Both the position numbers and the translations under genes were made by a program. Positions 9,278 through 17,992 of a stretch of DNA of 64,000 nucleotides are shown here, piece by piece. The stretch is from Scandinavium sp036271055 (GTDB lineage: Bacteria > Pseudomonadota > Gammaproteobacteria > Enterobacterales > Enterobacteriaceae): NCBI RefSeq assembly GCF_036271055.1, contig NZ_DATBBJ010000059.1, positions 124,001 through 188,000 of the forward strand, read 5' to 3'. The notes under the pieces are model-generated. The model had not been told where the DNA came from. It did no database searches and saw nothing but the letters and a program-made list of their open reading frames with translations. Position 1 is the first letter of the stretch. Each line of letters starts with the position of its first letter.

Positions 9278-10177
9278 ATGTTTTCGGGATTGCTGATTAT
9301 TCTTGTGCCGCTGATTGCGGGTTATTTGATTCCACTTCGCCAGCGTCATGCGCTGCAGTTGATTAATCGCCTGCTGAGCTGGATCGTGTACGTCATTCTC
9401 TTTTTTATGGGCATCAGCCTGGCCTTTCTCGATAACCTGGCCAGCAACCTTCTCGCCATTTTCCATTATTCTGCTGTCAGTATTGTGGTTATTCTGCTGT
9501 GCAATATTATTGCCCTGCTGTGGCTCGAGCGAACCCTTCCTTGGCGACATAATCACAGCCAGGAGAAATTACCCTCACGCATCGCGATGGCACTGGAATC
9601 ATTACAGCTGTGCGGTGTGGTATTACTGGGCTTTCTGCTTGGCCTTACAGGCTGGCCGATTTTACAACATGCCACCGAAGCCAGTGAATATACCCTGATA
9701 TTCCTGTTATTCCTGATTGGTATTCAGCTTCGCAATAATGGCATGACCCTCAGACAAATTGTCCTTAATCGCCGGGGAATGATTGTGGCCGTTGTTGTCG
9801 CCGCGAGTTCATTAGCGGGCGGTGTTATCAATGCCTTTATTCTCGACCTGCCGCTGAAAACCGGTCTCGCCATGGCATCGGGCTTTGGCTGGTATTCGCT
9901 TTCCGGTATTTTGCTCACCGAATCTTTCGGCCCGGTGATTGGCAGCGCCGCGTTCTTTAACGATCTGGCGCGTGAACTTATCGCCATTATGTTAATTCCA
10001 GGCCTGGTGTTGCGCAGCCGTTCAACGGCGCTTGGCCTCTGCGGAGCGACCTCAATGGACTTCACGCTACCGGTCTTACAACGCTCCGGCGGGCTGGAAA
10101 TTGTCCCTGCGGCTATCGTCCACGGCTTTATCCTGAGCCTGTTGGTGCCGCTGCTGATGGCGTTTTTCTCCGCGTAA
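9278..10177 (+). CDS. lysO: LysO (YbjE), lysine exporter
   Basis: This 299-residue polytopic membrane protein of the LysO family exports L-lysine (and thialysine) in E. coli. The sequence is mostly hydrophobic, with about eight helices and conserved segments FGWYSLSGILL, AAFFNDLARE and GATSMDFTLPV. In E. coli its transcription is activated by ArgP and reduced by lysine; I did not find an ArgP site that can be told from background. The start is ATG 9278 with AAAGGA upstream. Confidence 0.92.
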   Translation: MFSGLLIILVPLIAGYLIPLRQRHALQLINRLLSWIVYVILFFMGISLAFLDNLASNLLAIFHYSAVSIVVILLCNIIALLWLERTLPWRHNHSQEKLPSRIAMALESLQLCGVVLLGFLLGLTGWPILQHATEASEYTLIFLLFLIGIQLRNNGMTLRQIVLNRRGMIVAVVVAASSLAGGVINAFILDLPLKTGLAMASGFGWYSLSGILLTESFGPVIGSAAFFNDLARELIAIMLIPGLVLRSRSTALGLCGATSMDFTLPVLQRSGGLEIVPAAIVHGFILSLLVPLLMAFFSA

Positions 10178-10212
10178 TACTCCCATGGCGGTAGAGCCTT
10201 CTGCCGCCAAAA

Positions 10213-10226
10213 TTGCGTTAAATCAA
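10213..10226. promoter_or_regulatory. Candidate FNR site upstream of hcp
   Basis: TTGCG-TTAA-ATCAA matches the FNR consensus TTGAT-N4-ATCAA at 8 of 10 fixed positions. A GACAAT hexamer at 10245-10250 could be the -10 box, placing the FNR site near -41, the class II position. E. coli hcp is known to be FNR-activated; the assignment here is by motif only. Confidence 0.65.
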
Positions 10227-10285
10227 TCTCCCTTTAAATTGCCCGACAATTCTCTTTTCACCCTTCCACCACAGGCATACCCTTA

Positions 10286-10308
10286 AACATGTATTTCAAA
10301 TATAACTT
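10286..10308. promoter_or_regulatory. Candidate NsrR operator of hcp-hcr
   Basis: The two 11-base halves AACATGTATTT (10286-10296) and AAATATAACTT (10298-10308), separated by one base, fit the NsrR consensus AAGATGYATTT-N-AAATRCATCTT. The site is downstream of the likely promoter and just before the ribosome binding site, so NsrR would repress until nitric oxide damages its Fe-S cluster. Regulation of hcp by NsrR is known in E. coli and Salmonella. Confidence 0.75.
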
Positions 10309-10321
10309 TAAAGGTGTGACC

Positions 10322-11974
10322 ATGTTCTGTGTGCAATGTGAACAAACCATTCGTACTCCAGCCGGTAACGGTTGTGCTTATTCGCAAGGAATGTGCGGCA
10401 AAACCGCGCAAACGTCTGACCTACAGGATCTGCTGATCGCCACGCTGCAAGGGCTCTCTGCCTGGGCGCTGAAAGCCCGTGAGTTTGGCATCATCAGCCA
10501 CGAAGTCGACAGTTTTGCCCCGCGCGCATTCTTCTCTACCCTGACCAACGTTAACTTTGATTCCCCCCGCATCGTCGGTTATGCGCGTGAAGCCATCGCC
10601 CTGCGAGAAGCGCTGAAAGCGCAGTGTCAGGCGAAAGACGCCACTGCCGCAGTCGATAACCCAATGGCCGGTTTACAGCTGGTGAGTGATGATCTGGGTG
10701 ATTTACAGCGTCAGGCCGAAATGTTCACCCCAAACAAAGACAAAGCCACGATTGGCGACAATATTCTCGGTCTGCGCTTGCTGTGCCTGTACGGCCTGAA
10801 AGGGGCGGCGGCGTATATGGAACACGCCCACGTGCTCGGCCAATACGACAACGACATTTACGCGCAATACCATAAAATCATGGCGTGGCTCGGCACCTGG
10901 CCTGCCGACATGGAGGCGCTTCTGGCATGTTCGATGGAAATCGGCCAGATGAACTTCAAAGTGATGAGCATTCTGGATACAGGCGAAACCAACGCTTACG
11001 GTCACCCGACGCCAACGCAGGTCAACGTAAAATCCGTTGCCGGTAAAGCGATCCTGATTTCCGGCCACGACCTGAAAGACCTCTACAACCTTCTGCAACA
11101 AACCGAAGGCACCGGCATTAACGTGTATACCCACGGTGAAATGTTGCCTGCGCACGGTTACCCGGAACTGCGTAAATTTAAGCATCTGGTCGGCAACTAC
11201 GGCAGCGGCTGGCAGAATCAGCAGGTGGAATTCGCCCGTTTCCCTGGCCCCGTTGTGATGACCTCTAACTGCATTATCGACCCTACCGTCGGCGACTATG
11301 ACGATCGCATCTGGACGCGCAGCATCGTCGGCTGGCCGAATGTCAGCCATCTTGAAGGCGACGATTTCACTCCAGTTATCGAACAGGCACAGAAGCTAGC
11401 TGGCTTCCCGTATGATGAAATCGAACACCTGATCACCGTCGGCTTCGGTCGCCAGACGTTGCTCGGCGCGGCGGATACGCTTATCGATCTGGTCAGCCGT
11501 GAAAAACTGCGCCACATCTTCCTCGTCGGCGGTTGTGACGGCGAACGCACCGAGCGCAGCTACTTCACGGATTTCGCCACCAGCGTGCCGGACGACTGTC
11601 TGGTGATGACTCTGGCCTGCGGTAAATACCGTTTCAACAAACTGGATTTCGGCGACATCGAAGGCCTGCCGCGTCTGGTCGATGCCGGTCAGTGTAACGA
11701 TGCCTACTCGGCGATTATTCTGGCGGTCACGCTGGCTGAAAAACTCGGCTGCGGCGTGAACGATTTGCCGTTGTCGCTGGTGCTTTCCTGGTTCGAGCAA
11801 AAAGCGATTGTCATTCTGCTGACCCTGCTGTCGCTCGGCGTGAAAAATATCGTCACCGGCCCAACAGCGCCGGGCTTCCTGACGCCGGATCTGTTGGCTG
11901 TGCTAAACGAAAAATTCGGTCTGCGTGCCATCACCACCGTAGAACAAGATCTGCAACAGATGCTGTGTGCGTAA
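10322..11974 (+). CDS. hcp: Hcp, hybrid cluster protein (nitric oxide reductase)
   Basis: This is a 550-residue cytoplasmic enzyme with a hybrid Fe-S-O cluster and an N-terminal Fe-S cluster. In E. coli it reduces nitric oxide to N2O during anaerobic nitrate or nitrite metabolism. The N-terminal cysteines C3, C6, C18 and C25 are all present, as are the hybrid cluster segments (GGCDGER, LACGKYRFNK and DAGQCNDAYSA). The start at ATG 10322 follows AAGGTG and matches E. coli Hcp; an upstream in-frame ATG at 10289 lies inside the NsrR-like site. hcr follows 10 bp later, forming the standard hcp-hcr operon. Confidence 0.97.
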   Translation: MFCVQCEQTIRTPAGNGCAYSQGMCGKTAQTSDLQDLLIATLQGLSAWALKAREFGIISHEVDSFAPRAFFSTLTNVNFDSPRIVGYAREAIALREALKAQCQAKDATAAVDNPMAGLQLVSDDLGDLQRQAEMFTPNKDKATIGDNILGLRLLCLYGLKGAAAYMEHAHVLGQYDNDIYAQYHKIMAWLGTWPADMEALLACSMEIGQMNFKVMSILDTGETNAYGHPTPTQVNVKSVAGKAILISGHDLKDLYNLLQQTEGTGINVYTHGEMLPAHGYPELRKFKHLVGNYGSGWQNQQVEFARFPGPVVMTSNCIIDPTVGDYDDRIWTRSIVGWPNVSHLEGDDFTPVIEQAQKLAGFPYDEIEHLITVGFGRQTLLGAADTLIDLVSREKLRHIFLVGGCDGERTERSYFTDFATSVPDDCLVMTLACGKYRFNKLDFGDIEGLPRLVDAGQCNDAYSAIILAVTLAEKLGCGVNDLPLSLVLSWFEQKAIVILLTLLSLGVKNIVTGPTAPGFLTPDLLAVLNEKFGLRAITTVEQDLQQMLCA

Positions 11975-11984
11975 GGAGAAAATA

Positions 11985-12953
11985 ATGACGATGCCTACGG
12001 CTCAATGCCCATGGCGGATGCAGGTTCACCACATTCAGCAGGAAACGCCGGATGTGTGGACGCTGTCGCTGCTGTGTCACGACTCTTACTCCTATCGCGC
12101 CGGGCAGTATGCGCTGGTGAGTATTCGCAACTCTGCGGATACGCTGCGCGCCTATACGCTCTCATCCACGCCGGGTGTGAGCGAATACATTACGCTGACC
12201 GTTCGTCGTATTAATAACGGCGCAGGCTCTGAATGGCTAACCCGCGACGTTAAACGCGGTGATTATCTGTGGCTGTCGGATGCGCAAGGTGATTTCACCT
12301 GCGAAGACAAACCTACCGATAAACTGCTGTTGTTGGCCGCAGGCTGCGGTGTCACGCCTGTGATGTCGATGCGTCGCTGGCTGGCAAAAAATCGCCCGGA
12401 AACCGATGTACAGGTGATTTTCAGCGTCCGTTCGCCTGAGGATGTAATTTTCGCCGAGGAGTGGCGCAATTATCCGGTGACGCTGGTTGCGGAAAATAAC
12501 GCCACGCACGGCTTTGTCGCCGGGCGACTGAGTCAGTCCATTCTGCAAAGCGTCCCCGATTTGGCCGCTCGCACCGTCATGACCTGTGGCCCTGCGCCGT
12601 ACATGGAATGGGTGGAAGAGAATGTGAAAGCGCTTGGCGTCACGCGCTTTTACAAAGAAAAGTTCTTCACGCCTGTCGCCGAAGCAGCCACCAGCGGGCT
12701 GAAATTCACCAAGCTGCAACCGGCGAAGGAGTTTTATGCGCCGGTCGGCACCACGCTGTTGGAAGCGCTGGAAAGCAATAAAGTTGCGGTGAATGCAGCC
12801 TGTCGTGCGGGCGTTTGCGGCAGCTGTAAAACGCGCGTAGTCAGCGGAGAGTACAGCGTCAGCAGCACCATGACGCTGAGCGATGAAGAGCAGAAACAGG
12901 GTTATGTGCTGGCCTGTTCCTGTCATCCTCAAAGCGATTTGGTTCTGGCCTGA
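11985..12953 (+). CDS. hcr: Hcr, NADH oxidoreductase for Hcp
   Basis: This 322-residue protein transfers electrons from NADH to Hcp. It has an FAD-binding ferredoxin reductase domain (RAYTLSSTPG near residue 60), an NAD-binding domain (LAAGCGVTPVMSM and MTCGPAPYM) and a C-terminal plant-type 2Fe-2S ferredoxin domain with CRAGVCGSCKTR and a fourth Cys in LACSC. The start ATG 11985 is preceded by TAAGGAG, which also contains the hcp stop. A hairpin terminator lies just after it. Confidence 0.96.
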   Translation: MTMPTAQCPWRMQVHHIQQETPDVWTLSLLCHDSYSYRAGQYALVSIRNSADTLRAYTLSSTPGVSEYITLTVRRINNGAGSEWLTRDVKRGDYLWLSDAQGDFTCEDKPTDKLLLLAAGCGVTPVMSMRRWLAKNRPETDVQVIFSVRSPEDVIFAEEWRNYPVTLVAENNATHGFVAGRLSQSILQSVPDLAARTVMTCGPAPYMEWVEENVKALGVTRFYKEKFFTPVAEAATSGLKFTKLQPAKEFYAPVGTTLLEALESNKVAVNAACRAGVCGSCKTRVVSGEYSVSSTMTLSDEEQKQGYVLACSCHPQSDLVLA

Positions 12954-12956
12954 TCA

Positions 12957-12995
12957 AAACGCCCGGCAAGCGCTCAGCGCCGCCGGGCATTTTTA
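12957..12995. terminator. Terminator between hcr and the DoxX gene
   Basis: GCCCGGC (12961-12967) pairs with GCCGGGC (12982-12988), followed by ATTTTT. It ends hcr and touches the stop of the convergent DoxX gene. Confidence 0.8.
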
Positions 12996-13427
12996 ATTGA
13001 GTGAAGACTGACTGCCGAACGCGTAACGCCCGGCTCCGAGACAAACTATCGCGAGCGCGGCGACAAAATAATACACCAGGCTTTCAATCGCCCAGGCCCC
13101 TACCGCATCCAGCGCGAAGGTTTTTCCTGTGCCGACCATCAGCCACGCCACCACCATCGTGAATGCCAGCACCAGCGCGGAAGGCCGCGTGAAAATGCCG
13201 AGAATAATCAGACACGGCGCAACCACTTCCCCCACTAACACACCGTAAGCAATAAACCCCGGCAACCCTTTCGCCACCAACATGGCGCTAATGCCATCCA
13301 CGCCGTGAAACAATTTATGAAGTCCGTGAAACAGCATTAACCCGCCCACCGCCAGGCGCAGCAACAGCCTACCGAGATCGTCATACGATCGCGGTTTTCG
13401 GCTGCCCATTAACATAGATTTAACCAT
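12993..13427 (-). CDS. DoxX-family inner membrane protein
   Basis: This 144-residue protein has four predicted membrane helices (about 25-45, 60-80, 84-104 and 115-135). It carries the DoxX-type features LLRLAVGGLMLFHGLHKL and EVVAPCLIILGIFTRP. Members of this family are linked to thiosulfate or quinol oxidation in archaea and to redox stress in mycobacteria; E. coli YphA is a distant relative. Its function here is unknown. The gene interrupts the hcr-poxB adjacency seen in E. coli, so it is an accessory insertion, though its base use looks like that of its neighbours. The start is ATG 13427. Confidence 0.85.
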   Translation of the reverse strand: MVKSMLMGSRKPRSYDDLGRLLLRLAVGGLMLFHGLHKLFHGVDGISAMLVAKGLPGFIAYGVLVGEVVAPCLIILGIFTRPSALVLAFTMVVAWLMVGTGKTFALDAVGAWAIESLVYYFVAALAIVCLGAGRYAFGSQSSLN

Positions 13428-13579
13428 TTGAAGTTATTCCTTATTTTCCCTAAACCAAAATCAGCTTACGCCGAAGAATGATGCCAATAAACCTGCTGAA
13501 AATAAGGGGATTTAGTCGGGCACGCCAGTGAGTTTCATCTAAGCTTGTAAGCGGTATCACAAAAAGGAGAAGGAAACCC

Positions 13580-15298
13580 ATGAAACAAACGGTTGCTGCT
13601 TACATTGCGAAAACGCTTGAACAAGCCGGGGTAAAAAGAATTTGGGGCGTCACGGGAGATTCCCTCAATGGGCTGAGTGACAGCCTGAACAAAATGGGCA
13701 CGATCGACTGGATGGCAACGCGCCACGAAGAGGTCGCCGCCTTTGCCGCAGGCGCGGAAGCGCAACTGACCGGCGAACTGGCGGTGTGCGCTGGTTCTTG
13801 CGGGCCAGGCAACCTGCACCTGATAAACGGTTTGTTCGATTGCCACCGCAATCACGTGCCGGTGGTTGCCATCGCCGCGCACATTCCTTCCAGCGAAATC
13901 GGCAGCGGGTATTTCCAGGAAACCCATCCAGCGGAGTTGTTCCGCGAATGCAGCCATTATTGCGAACTGGTTTCTACGCCGGAACAAATCCCACAGGTGT
14001 TAGCTATTGCGATGCGCAAAGCGGTGCTTAACCGCGGCGTGTCGGTGATCGTGCTACCCGGTGATGTGGCGCTGAAAGCCGCCCCGGAATCCGCGACCAC
14101 CCACTGGTATCACGCGCCGCAGCCCGTTGTGGTGCCGGAAATGGAAGAACTGCGTAAACTCGCCCAACTGCTGCGCTACTCCAATAACATCGCGCTGATG
14201 TGCGGCAGCGGCTGCGCCGGAGCACATAAAGAGCTACTGGAATTCGCCGCTAAGCTGAAATCACCGATCGTTCACGCCATGCGCGGCAAAGAGCATGTCG
14301 AATACGATAACCCTTACGATGTCGGCATGACCGGGCTTATCGGATTTTCTTCAGGTTTCCACACCATGATGAACGCCGATACGTTAGTGCTCCTCGGCAC
14401 GCAGTTCCCGTATCGTCCTTTCTACCCGACCGACGCCAAAATCATTCAGATAGACATTAACCCCGCAAGCATTGGTGCGCACAGCAAGGTCGACATGGCG
14501 CTGATAGGCGATATCAAAGCTACGCTCGCCACCCTGATGCCGCTGCTGGAAGAGAAAACTGACCGGGCGTTTCTGGATAAAGCGCTGGAGCATTACCGTG
14601 ACGCGCGCAAAGGGCTCGACGATCTGGCGAAGCCGAGCGAAAAAGCGATCCACCCGCAATATCTGGCGCAGCAGATCAGCCATTTCGCCGACGATGACGC
14701 CATTTTCACTTGCGATGTCGGCACGCCAACGGTGTGGGCCGCACGTTATCTGAAAATGAACGGTAAACGCCGCCTGCTTGGCTCGTTCAACCACGGGTCG
14801 ATGGCAAACGCCATGCCGCAAGCGTTAGGCGCGAAAGCAACCATGCCGAATCGCCAGGTGGTCGCAATGTGCGGCGACGGTGGTTTCAGCATGTTGATGG
14901 GGGATTTTCTGTCCGTCATCCAGCTTAAACTACCGCTGAAAATCGTGGTGTTTAACAACAGCGTGCTCGGCTTCGTGGCGATGGAAATGAAAGCCGGAGG
15001 CTATTTGACCGACGGCACCGAACTGCATGACACCAACTTCGCCAATATTGCCGAAGCCTGCGGCATAACCGGGATCCGCGTTGAAAAATCTGCCGATGTG
15101 GATGAGGCGTTACAACGCGCATTCAGTATCGATGGTCCGGTGCTGGTCGATGTCGTCGTCGCGAAAGATGAACTGGCTATTCCGCCACAAATTAAACTCG
15201 AACAGGCCAAAGGATTCAGCCTGTATATGCTGCGCGCGATCATCAGTGGACGCGGCGATGAAGTTATCGAACTGGCGAAAACCAACTGGCTCAGGTAA
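13580..15298 (+). CDS. poxB: PoxB, pyruvate dehydrogenase (ubiquinone)
   Basis: This is a 572-residue thiamine diphosphate and FAD enzyme that oxidises pyruvate to acetate and CO2 and passes electrons to ubiquinone at the inner membrane in stationary phase. The catalytic Glu region HEEVAAFAAGAEAQ lies near residue 50, the FAD region in the middle, and the ThDP motif GDGGFSM...VFNNS near 430-460. The C-terminal membrane-binding tail (about the last 25 residues, FSLYMLRAIISGRGDE) is intact. The start ATG 13580 has AAGGAGAAGG upstream. In E. coli poxB depends on RpoS; here it is followed by an ERIC element and then ltaE. Confidence 0.97.
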   Translation: MKQTVAAYIAKTLEQAGVKRIWGVTGDSLNGLSDSLNKMGTIDWMATRHEEVAAFAAGAEAQLTGELAVCAGSCGPGNLHLINGLFDCHRNHVPVVAIAAHIPSSEIGSGYFQETHPAELFRECSHYCELVSTPEQIPQVLAIAMRKAVLNRGVSVIVLPGDVALKAAPESATTHWYHAPQPVVVPEMEELRKLAQLLRYSNNIALMCGSGCAGAHKELLEFAAKLKSPIVHAMRGKEHVEYDNPYDVGMTGLIGFSSGFHTMMNADTLVLLGTQFPYRPFYPTDAKIIQIDINPASIGAHSKVDMALIGDIKATLATLMPLLEEKTDRAFLDKALEHYRDARKGLDDLAKPSEKAIHPQYLAQQISHFADDDAIFTCDVGTPTVWAARYLKMNGKRRLLGSFNHGSMANAMPQALGAKATMPNRQVVAMCGDGGFSMLMGDFLSVIQLKLPLKIVVFNNSVLGFVAMEMKAGGYLTDGTELHDTNFANIAEACGITGIRVEKSADVDEALQRAFSIDGPVLVDVVVAKDELAIPPQIKLEQAKGFSLYMLRAIISGRGDEVIELAKTNWLR

Positions 15299-15317
15299 AA
15301 GTATCCTTTTAATTAAA

Positions 15318-15440
15318 GACACAAAATCATTCATGTTGCATCAAGGCGGCAAGTGCGAAAATTCCAGGAGCATAGATAACTATGTGACTGGGATTTTCGC
15401 ACGCAGCCAACACAGAGGCAGCGTGAAGGATGAAGTGTAA
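15318..15440. repeat. ERIC (intergenic repeat unit) element between poxB and ltaE
   Basis: The segment shows the ERIC plan: AAGGCGGCAAG at 15343-15353, a central CCAGGAGC...GTGACTGGG core, then GCAGCCAAC and a TGAAG-ATGA end. The core is a long inverted repeat: GTGCGAAAATTCCAG at about 15353 pairs with CTGGGATTTTCGCAC at about 15388 at 14 of 15 positions, with an inner CATAG/CTATG. It ends right before the ltaE ribosome binding site, so it is probably transcribed between the two genes. ERICs are non-autonomous repeats of enterobacteria. Confidence 0.9.
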
Positions 15441-15451
15441 AAGGAAATGCC

Positions 15452-16453
15452 GTGATCGATTTACGTAGTGATACCGTTACCCGCCCGAGTCGCGCCATGC
15501 TGGAAGAGATGATGGCCGCCCCGGTCGGGGATGATGTGTATGGAGATGACCCAACCGTTAATGAACTGCAACGCTATGCGGCAGAACTCGGCGGTAAAGA
15601 AGCCGCCCTGTTTCTGCCGACCGGCACCCAGGCCAACCTGGTGGCGTTACTGAGCCACTGCGAGCGTGGCGAGGAGTATATTGTCGGCCAGGGCGCGCAT
15701 AACTATCTGTACGAAGCCGGCGGTGCGGCTGTATTAGGCAGCATCCAGCCACAACCGATTGATGCCGCCAGCGATGCCACGCTACCGCTCGATAAAGTCG
15801 CTGCCAAAATTAAAGCCGACGATATTCACTTCGCCCGCACCAAACTGTTAAGCCTCGAAAATACCCATAACGGCAAAGTGCTGCCGCGCGAATATCTGAA
15901 ACAGGCGTGGGATTTCACTCGTGAACGTGGATTGGGTTTGCACGTGGACGGCGCGCGTATTTTTAATGCGATTGTGGCGTATGGCTGTGAACTGAAAGAC
16001 GTCACGCAATATTGTGACTCCTTCACGATTTGTCTCTCCAAAGGCCTCGGCACGCCTGTTGGTTCGCTGCTGGTCGGTAACGCGGATTACATCAAACGTG
16101 CCAACCGCTGGCGTAAAATGACCGGCGGTGGTATGCGTCAGGCGGGTATTTTGGCCGCTGCGGGCCTGTATGCTCTGAAAAATAACGTCCAGCGTTTACA
16201 GGACGATCACGACAATGCAGCATGGATGGCTGAGCAACTGAAAGAAATTGGCGCTGACGTAATGCGTCATGACACCAATATGCTGTTCGTGCGAGTGGGT
16301 GAAGAAAATGCGGCGGCGCTGGGCGAACATTTTCGTGCTAACGGCGTGCTGATCAACGCCTCGCCGATTGTGCGCCTGGTGATGCATCTGGACGTGAATC
16401 GTCAGCAATTGGCGGAAGTTGTCAGCCACTGGAAAACCTTTTTACATCGCTAA
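15452..16453 (+). CDS. ltaE: LtaE, low-specificity L-threonine aldolase
   Basis: This is a 333-residue pyridoxal phosphate enzyme that cleaves threonine and allo-threonine to glycine and acetaldehyde. The N-terminus MIDLRSDTVTRP is the family hallmark, and the Schiff-base lysine sits in CLSKGLGTP near residue 197. The start codon is GTG (15452), with AAAAGGAAA upstream. It lies 11 bp downstream of the ERIC element and 9 bp before ybjT, giving an apparent poxB-ltaE-ybjT-ybjS transcription unit as in E. coli. Confidence 0.96.
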   Translation: MIDLRSDTVTRPSRAMLEEMMAAPVGDDVYGDDPTVNELQRYAAELGGKEAALFLPTGTQANLVALLSHCERGEEYIVGQGAHNYLYEAGGAAVLGSIQPQPIDAASDATLPLDKVAAKIKADDIHFARTKLLSLENTHNGKVLPREYLKQAWDFTRERGLGLHVDGARIFNAIVAYGCELKDVTQYCDSFTICLSKGLGTPVGSLLVGNADYIKRANRWRKMTGGGMRQAGILAAAGLYALKNNVQRLQDDHDNAAWMAEQLKEIGADVMRHDTNMLFVRVGEENAAALGEHFRANGVLINASPIVRLVMHLDVNRQQLAEVVSHWKTFLHR

Positions 16454-16462
16454 GGAGTGAGC

Positions 16463-17905
16463 GTGTCGCAAACAATTCTGGTGCTCGGCGCCAGCGGCTA
16501 TATCGGCCAGCATCTGGTCACCGAACTGAGCGCGCGCGGATACACCGTGCGGGCTGCGGCACGAAACACGGATCGTCTGCAAAAACTGGCGCTGCCCGGC
16601 GTCAGCTGTCATCACGTTGATCTCAACTGGCCGAAAGAACTGCCCGCGCTGCTCGAAGGTGTGGATACGGTTTATTTTCTGGTTCACGGCATGGGCGAAG
16701 GCGGGAATTTTGTCGCCCATGAACGTCAGGTGGCGCTCAACGTGCGCGATGCCCTGCGGCAACAGCCGGTGAAACAGGTTATCTTTTTAAGTTCTCTGCA
16801 AGCGCCCGAAAATGAACAATCGGATCACCTGCGTGCTCGTCAAATAACCGGTGAGCTTCTGCGTGAAGCGGAAATCCCGGTGACTGAACTGCGGGCCGGT
16901 ATTATCGTCGGCGCAGGTTCTGCGGCGTTCGAAGTGATGCGAGACATGGTGTATAACCTGCCGGTGCTCACGCCGCCGCGCTGGGTGCGCTCACGGACCA
17001 CGCCGATTGCGCTGGAAAATCTGCTGCATTATCTGGTGGAGTTACTCAATCATCCGGCAGAAAAGCATCGTGTTCTGGAAGCCGCCGGGCCAGACGTGCT
17101 GAGCTATCAGGAACAATTCGAACATTTCATGCGTATCAGCGGTCGCCATCGCTGGCTGATCCCTATTCCCTTCCCCACCAGTTGGATTTCGGTGTGGTTT
17201 TTAAATGTCATCACCTCCGTACCGCCGACGACGGCCAAAGCGCTGATCCAGGGTCTGAAGCACGATCTGCTGGCGGACGATCGTGAACTGCGTGAGCTTA
17301 TCCCGCAAAAATTGATCTCTTTTGACGATGCCGTGCAGAGCACGTTGAAAGAAGAAGAGCAGTTGATGAACTCCAGCGACTGGGGTTATGACGCGCAGGC
17401 GTTTGCCCGCTGGCGGCCTGAATATGGATACTTTCCTAAACAGGCAGGCTGTACCGTCAAGACGTCCGCCAGCCTCGAAGCACTGTGGCAAGTCGCCAAC
17501 CAACTCGGCGGTAAAGAGCGTTATTTCTTCGGCAATATCCTGTGGGATATTCGCGCCTCGCTGGACCGCATGATCGGGCATAAGCTCGCCAAAGGCCGTC
17601 CGGAACGTGACATGCTGGAAACCGGTGATGCGGTAGATAGCTGGAAGGTGATCATCGTCGAGCCGCAGAAACAGCTGTCATTGCTGTTCGGCATGAAAGC
17701 GCCGGGCCTCGGACGTCTCACTTTTAGCCTGAAAGATAAAGGCGATCATCGCGAAATTGACGTTCGCGCCTGGTGGCATCCGCACGGTATGCCAGGCTTA
17801 TTCTATTGGTTGCTGATGATCCCGGCACATCTGTTCATTTTTAAAGGCATGGCCAGGCGCATGGCAAAACTCGCCGAAGAAATCACGCATAAATCAGCAA
17901 AATGA
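16463..17905 (+). CDS. ybjT: YbjT, SDR-type NAD(P)-binding protein with DUF2867 domain
   Basis: This 480-residue protein has an N-terminal Rossmann fold with GASGYIGQHL at about residues 10-19 and an NmrA/SDR-like body. The C-terminal DUF2867 region contains WWHPHGMPGLFYW and ends in a hydrophobic stretch that may contact the membrane. Function is not established. The start was set at GTG 16463 (MSQTILVLGASG), 5-6 bp after TAAGGAG; another GTG at 16457 lies within that ribosome site. Confidence 0.88.
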   Translation: MSQTILVLGASGYIGQHLVTELSARGYTVRAAARNTDRLQKLALPGVSCHHVDLNWPKELPALLEGVDTVYFLVHGMGEGGNFVAHERQVALNVRDALRQQPVKQVIFLSSLQAPENEQSDHLRARQITGELLREAEIPVTELRAGIIVGAGSAAFEVMRDMVYNLPVLTPPRWVRSRTTPIALENLLHYLVELLNHPAEKHRVLEAAGPDVLSYQEQFEHFMRISGRHRWLIPIPFPTSWISVWFLNVITSVPPTTAKALIQGLKHDLLADDRELRELIPQKLISFDDAVQSTLKEEEQLMNSSDWGYDAQAFARWRPEYGYFPKQAGCTVKTSASLEALWQVANQLGGKERYFFGNILWDIRASLDRMIGHKLAKGRPERDMLETGDAVDSWKVIIVEPQKQLSLLFGMKAPGLGRLTFSLKDKGDHREIDVRAWWHPHGMPGLFYWLLMIPAHLFIFKGMARRMAKLAEEITHKSAK

Positions 17906-17992
17906 GAATTTTTCTTCGCAGTTTCCCATTGCAACTCAGCGTAATTCACGGAAAAATGCGCACGAAATTCTTTTCAGACACAGTGGATTGAT

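Noticed and set aside
15081..15440. Frame running from poxB through the ERIC element
   Set aside because: It overlaps poxB in another frame and the 3' half is the non-coding repeat.
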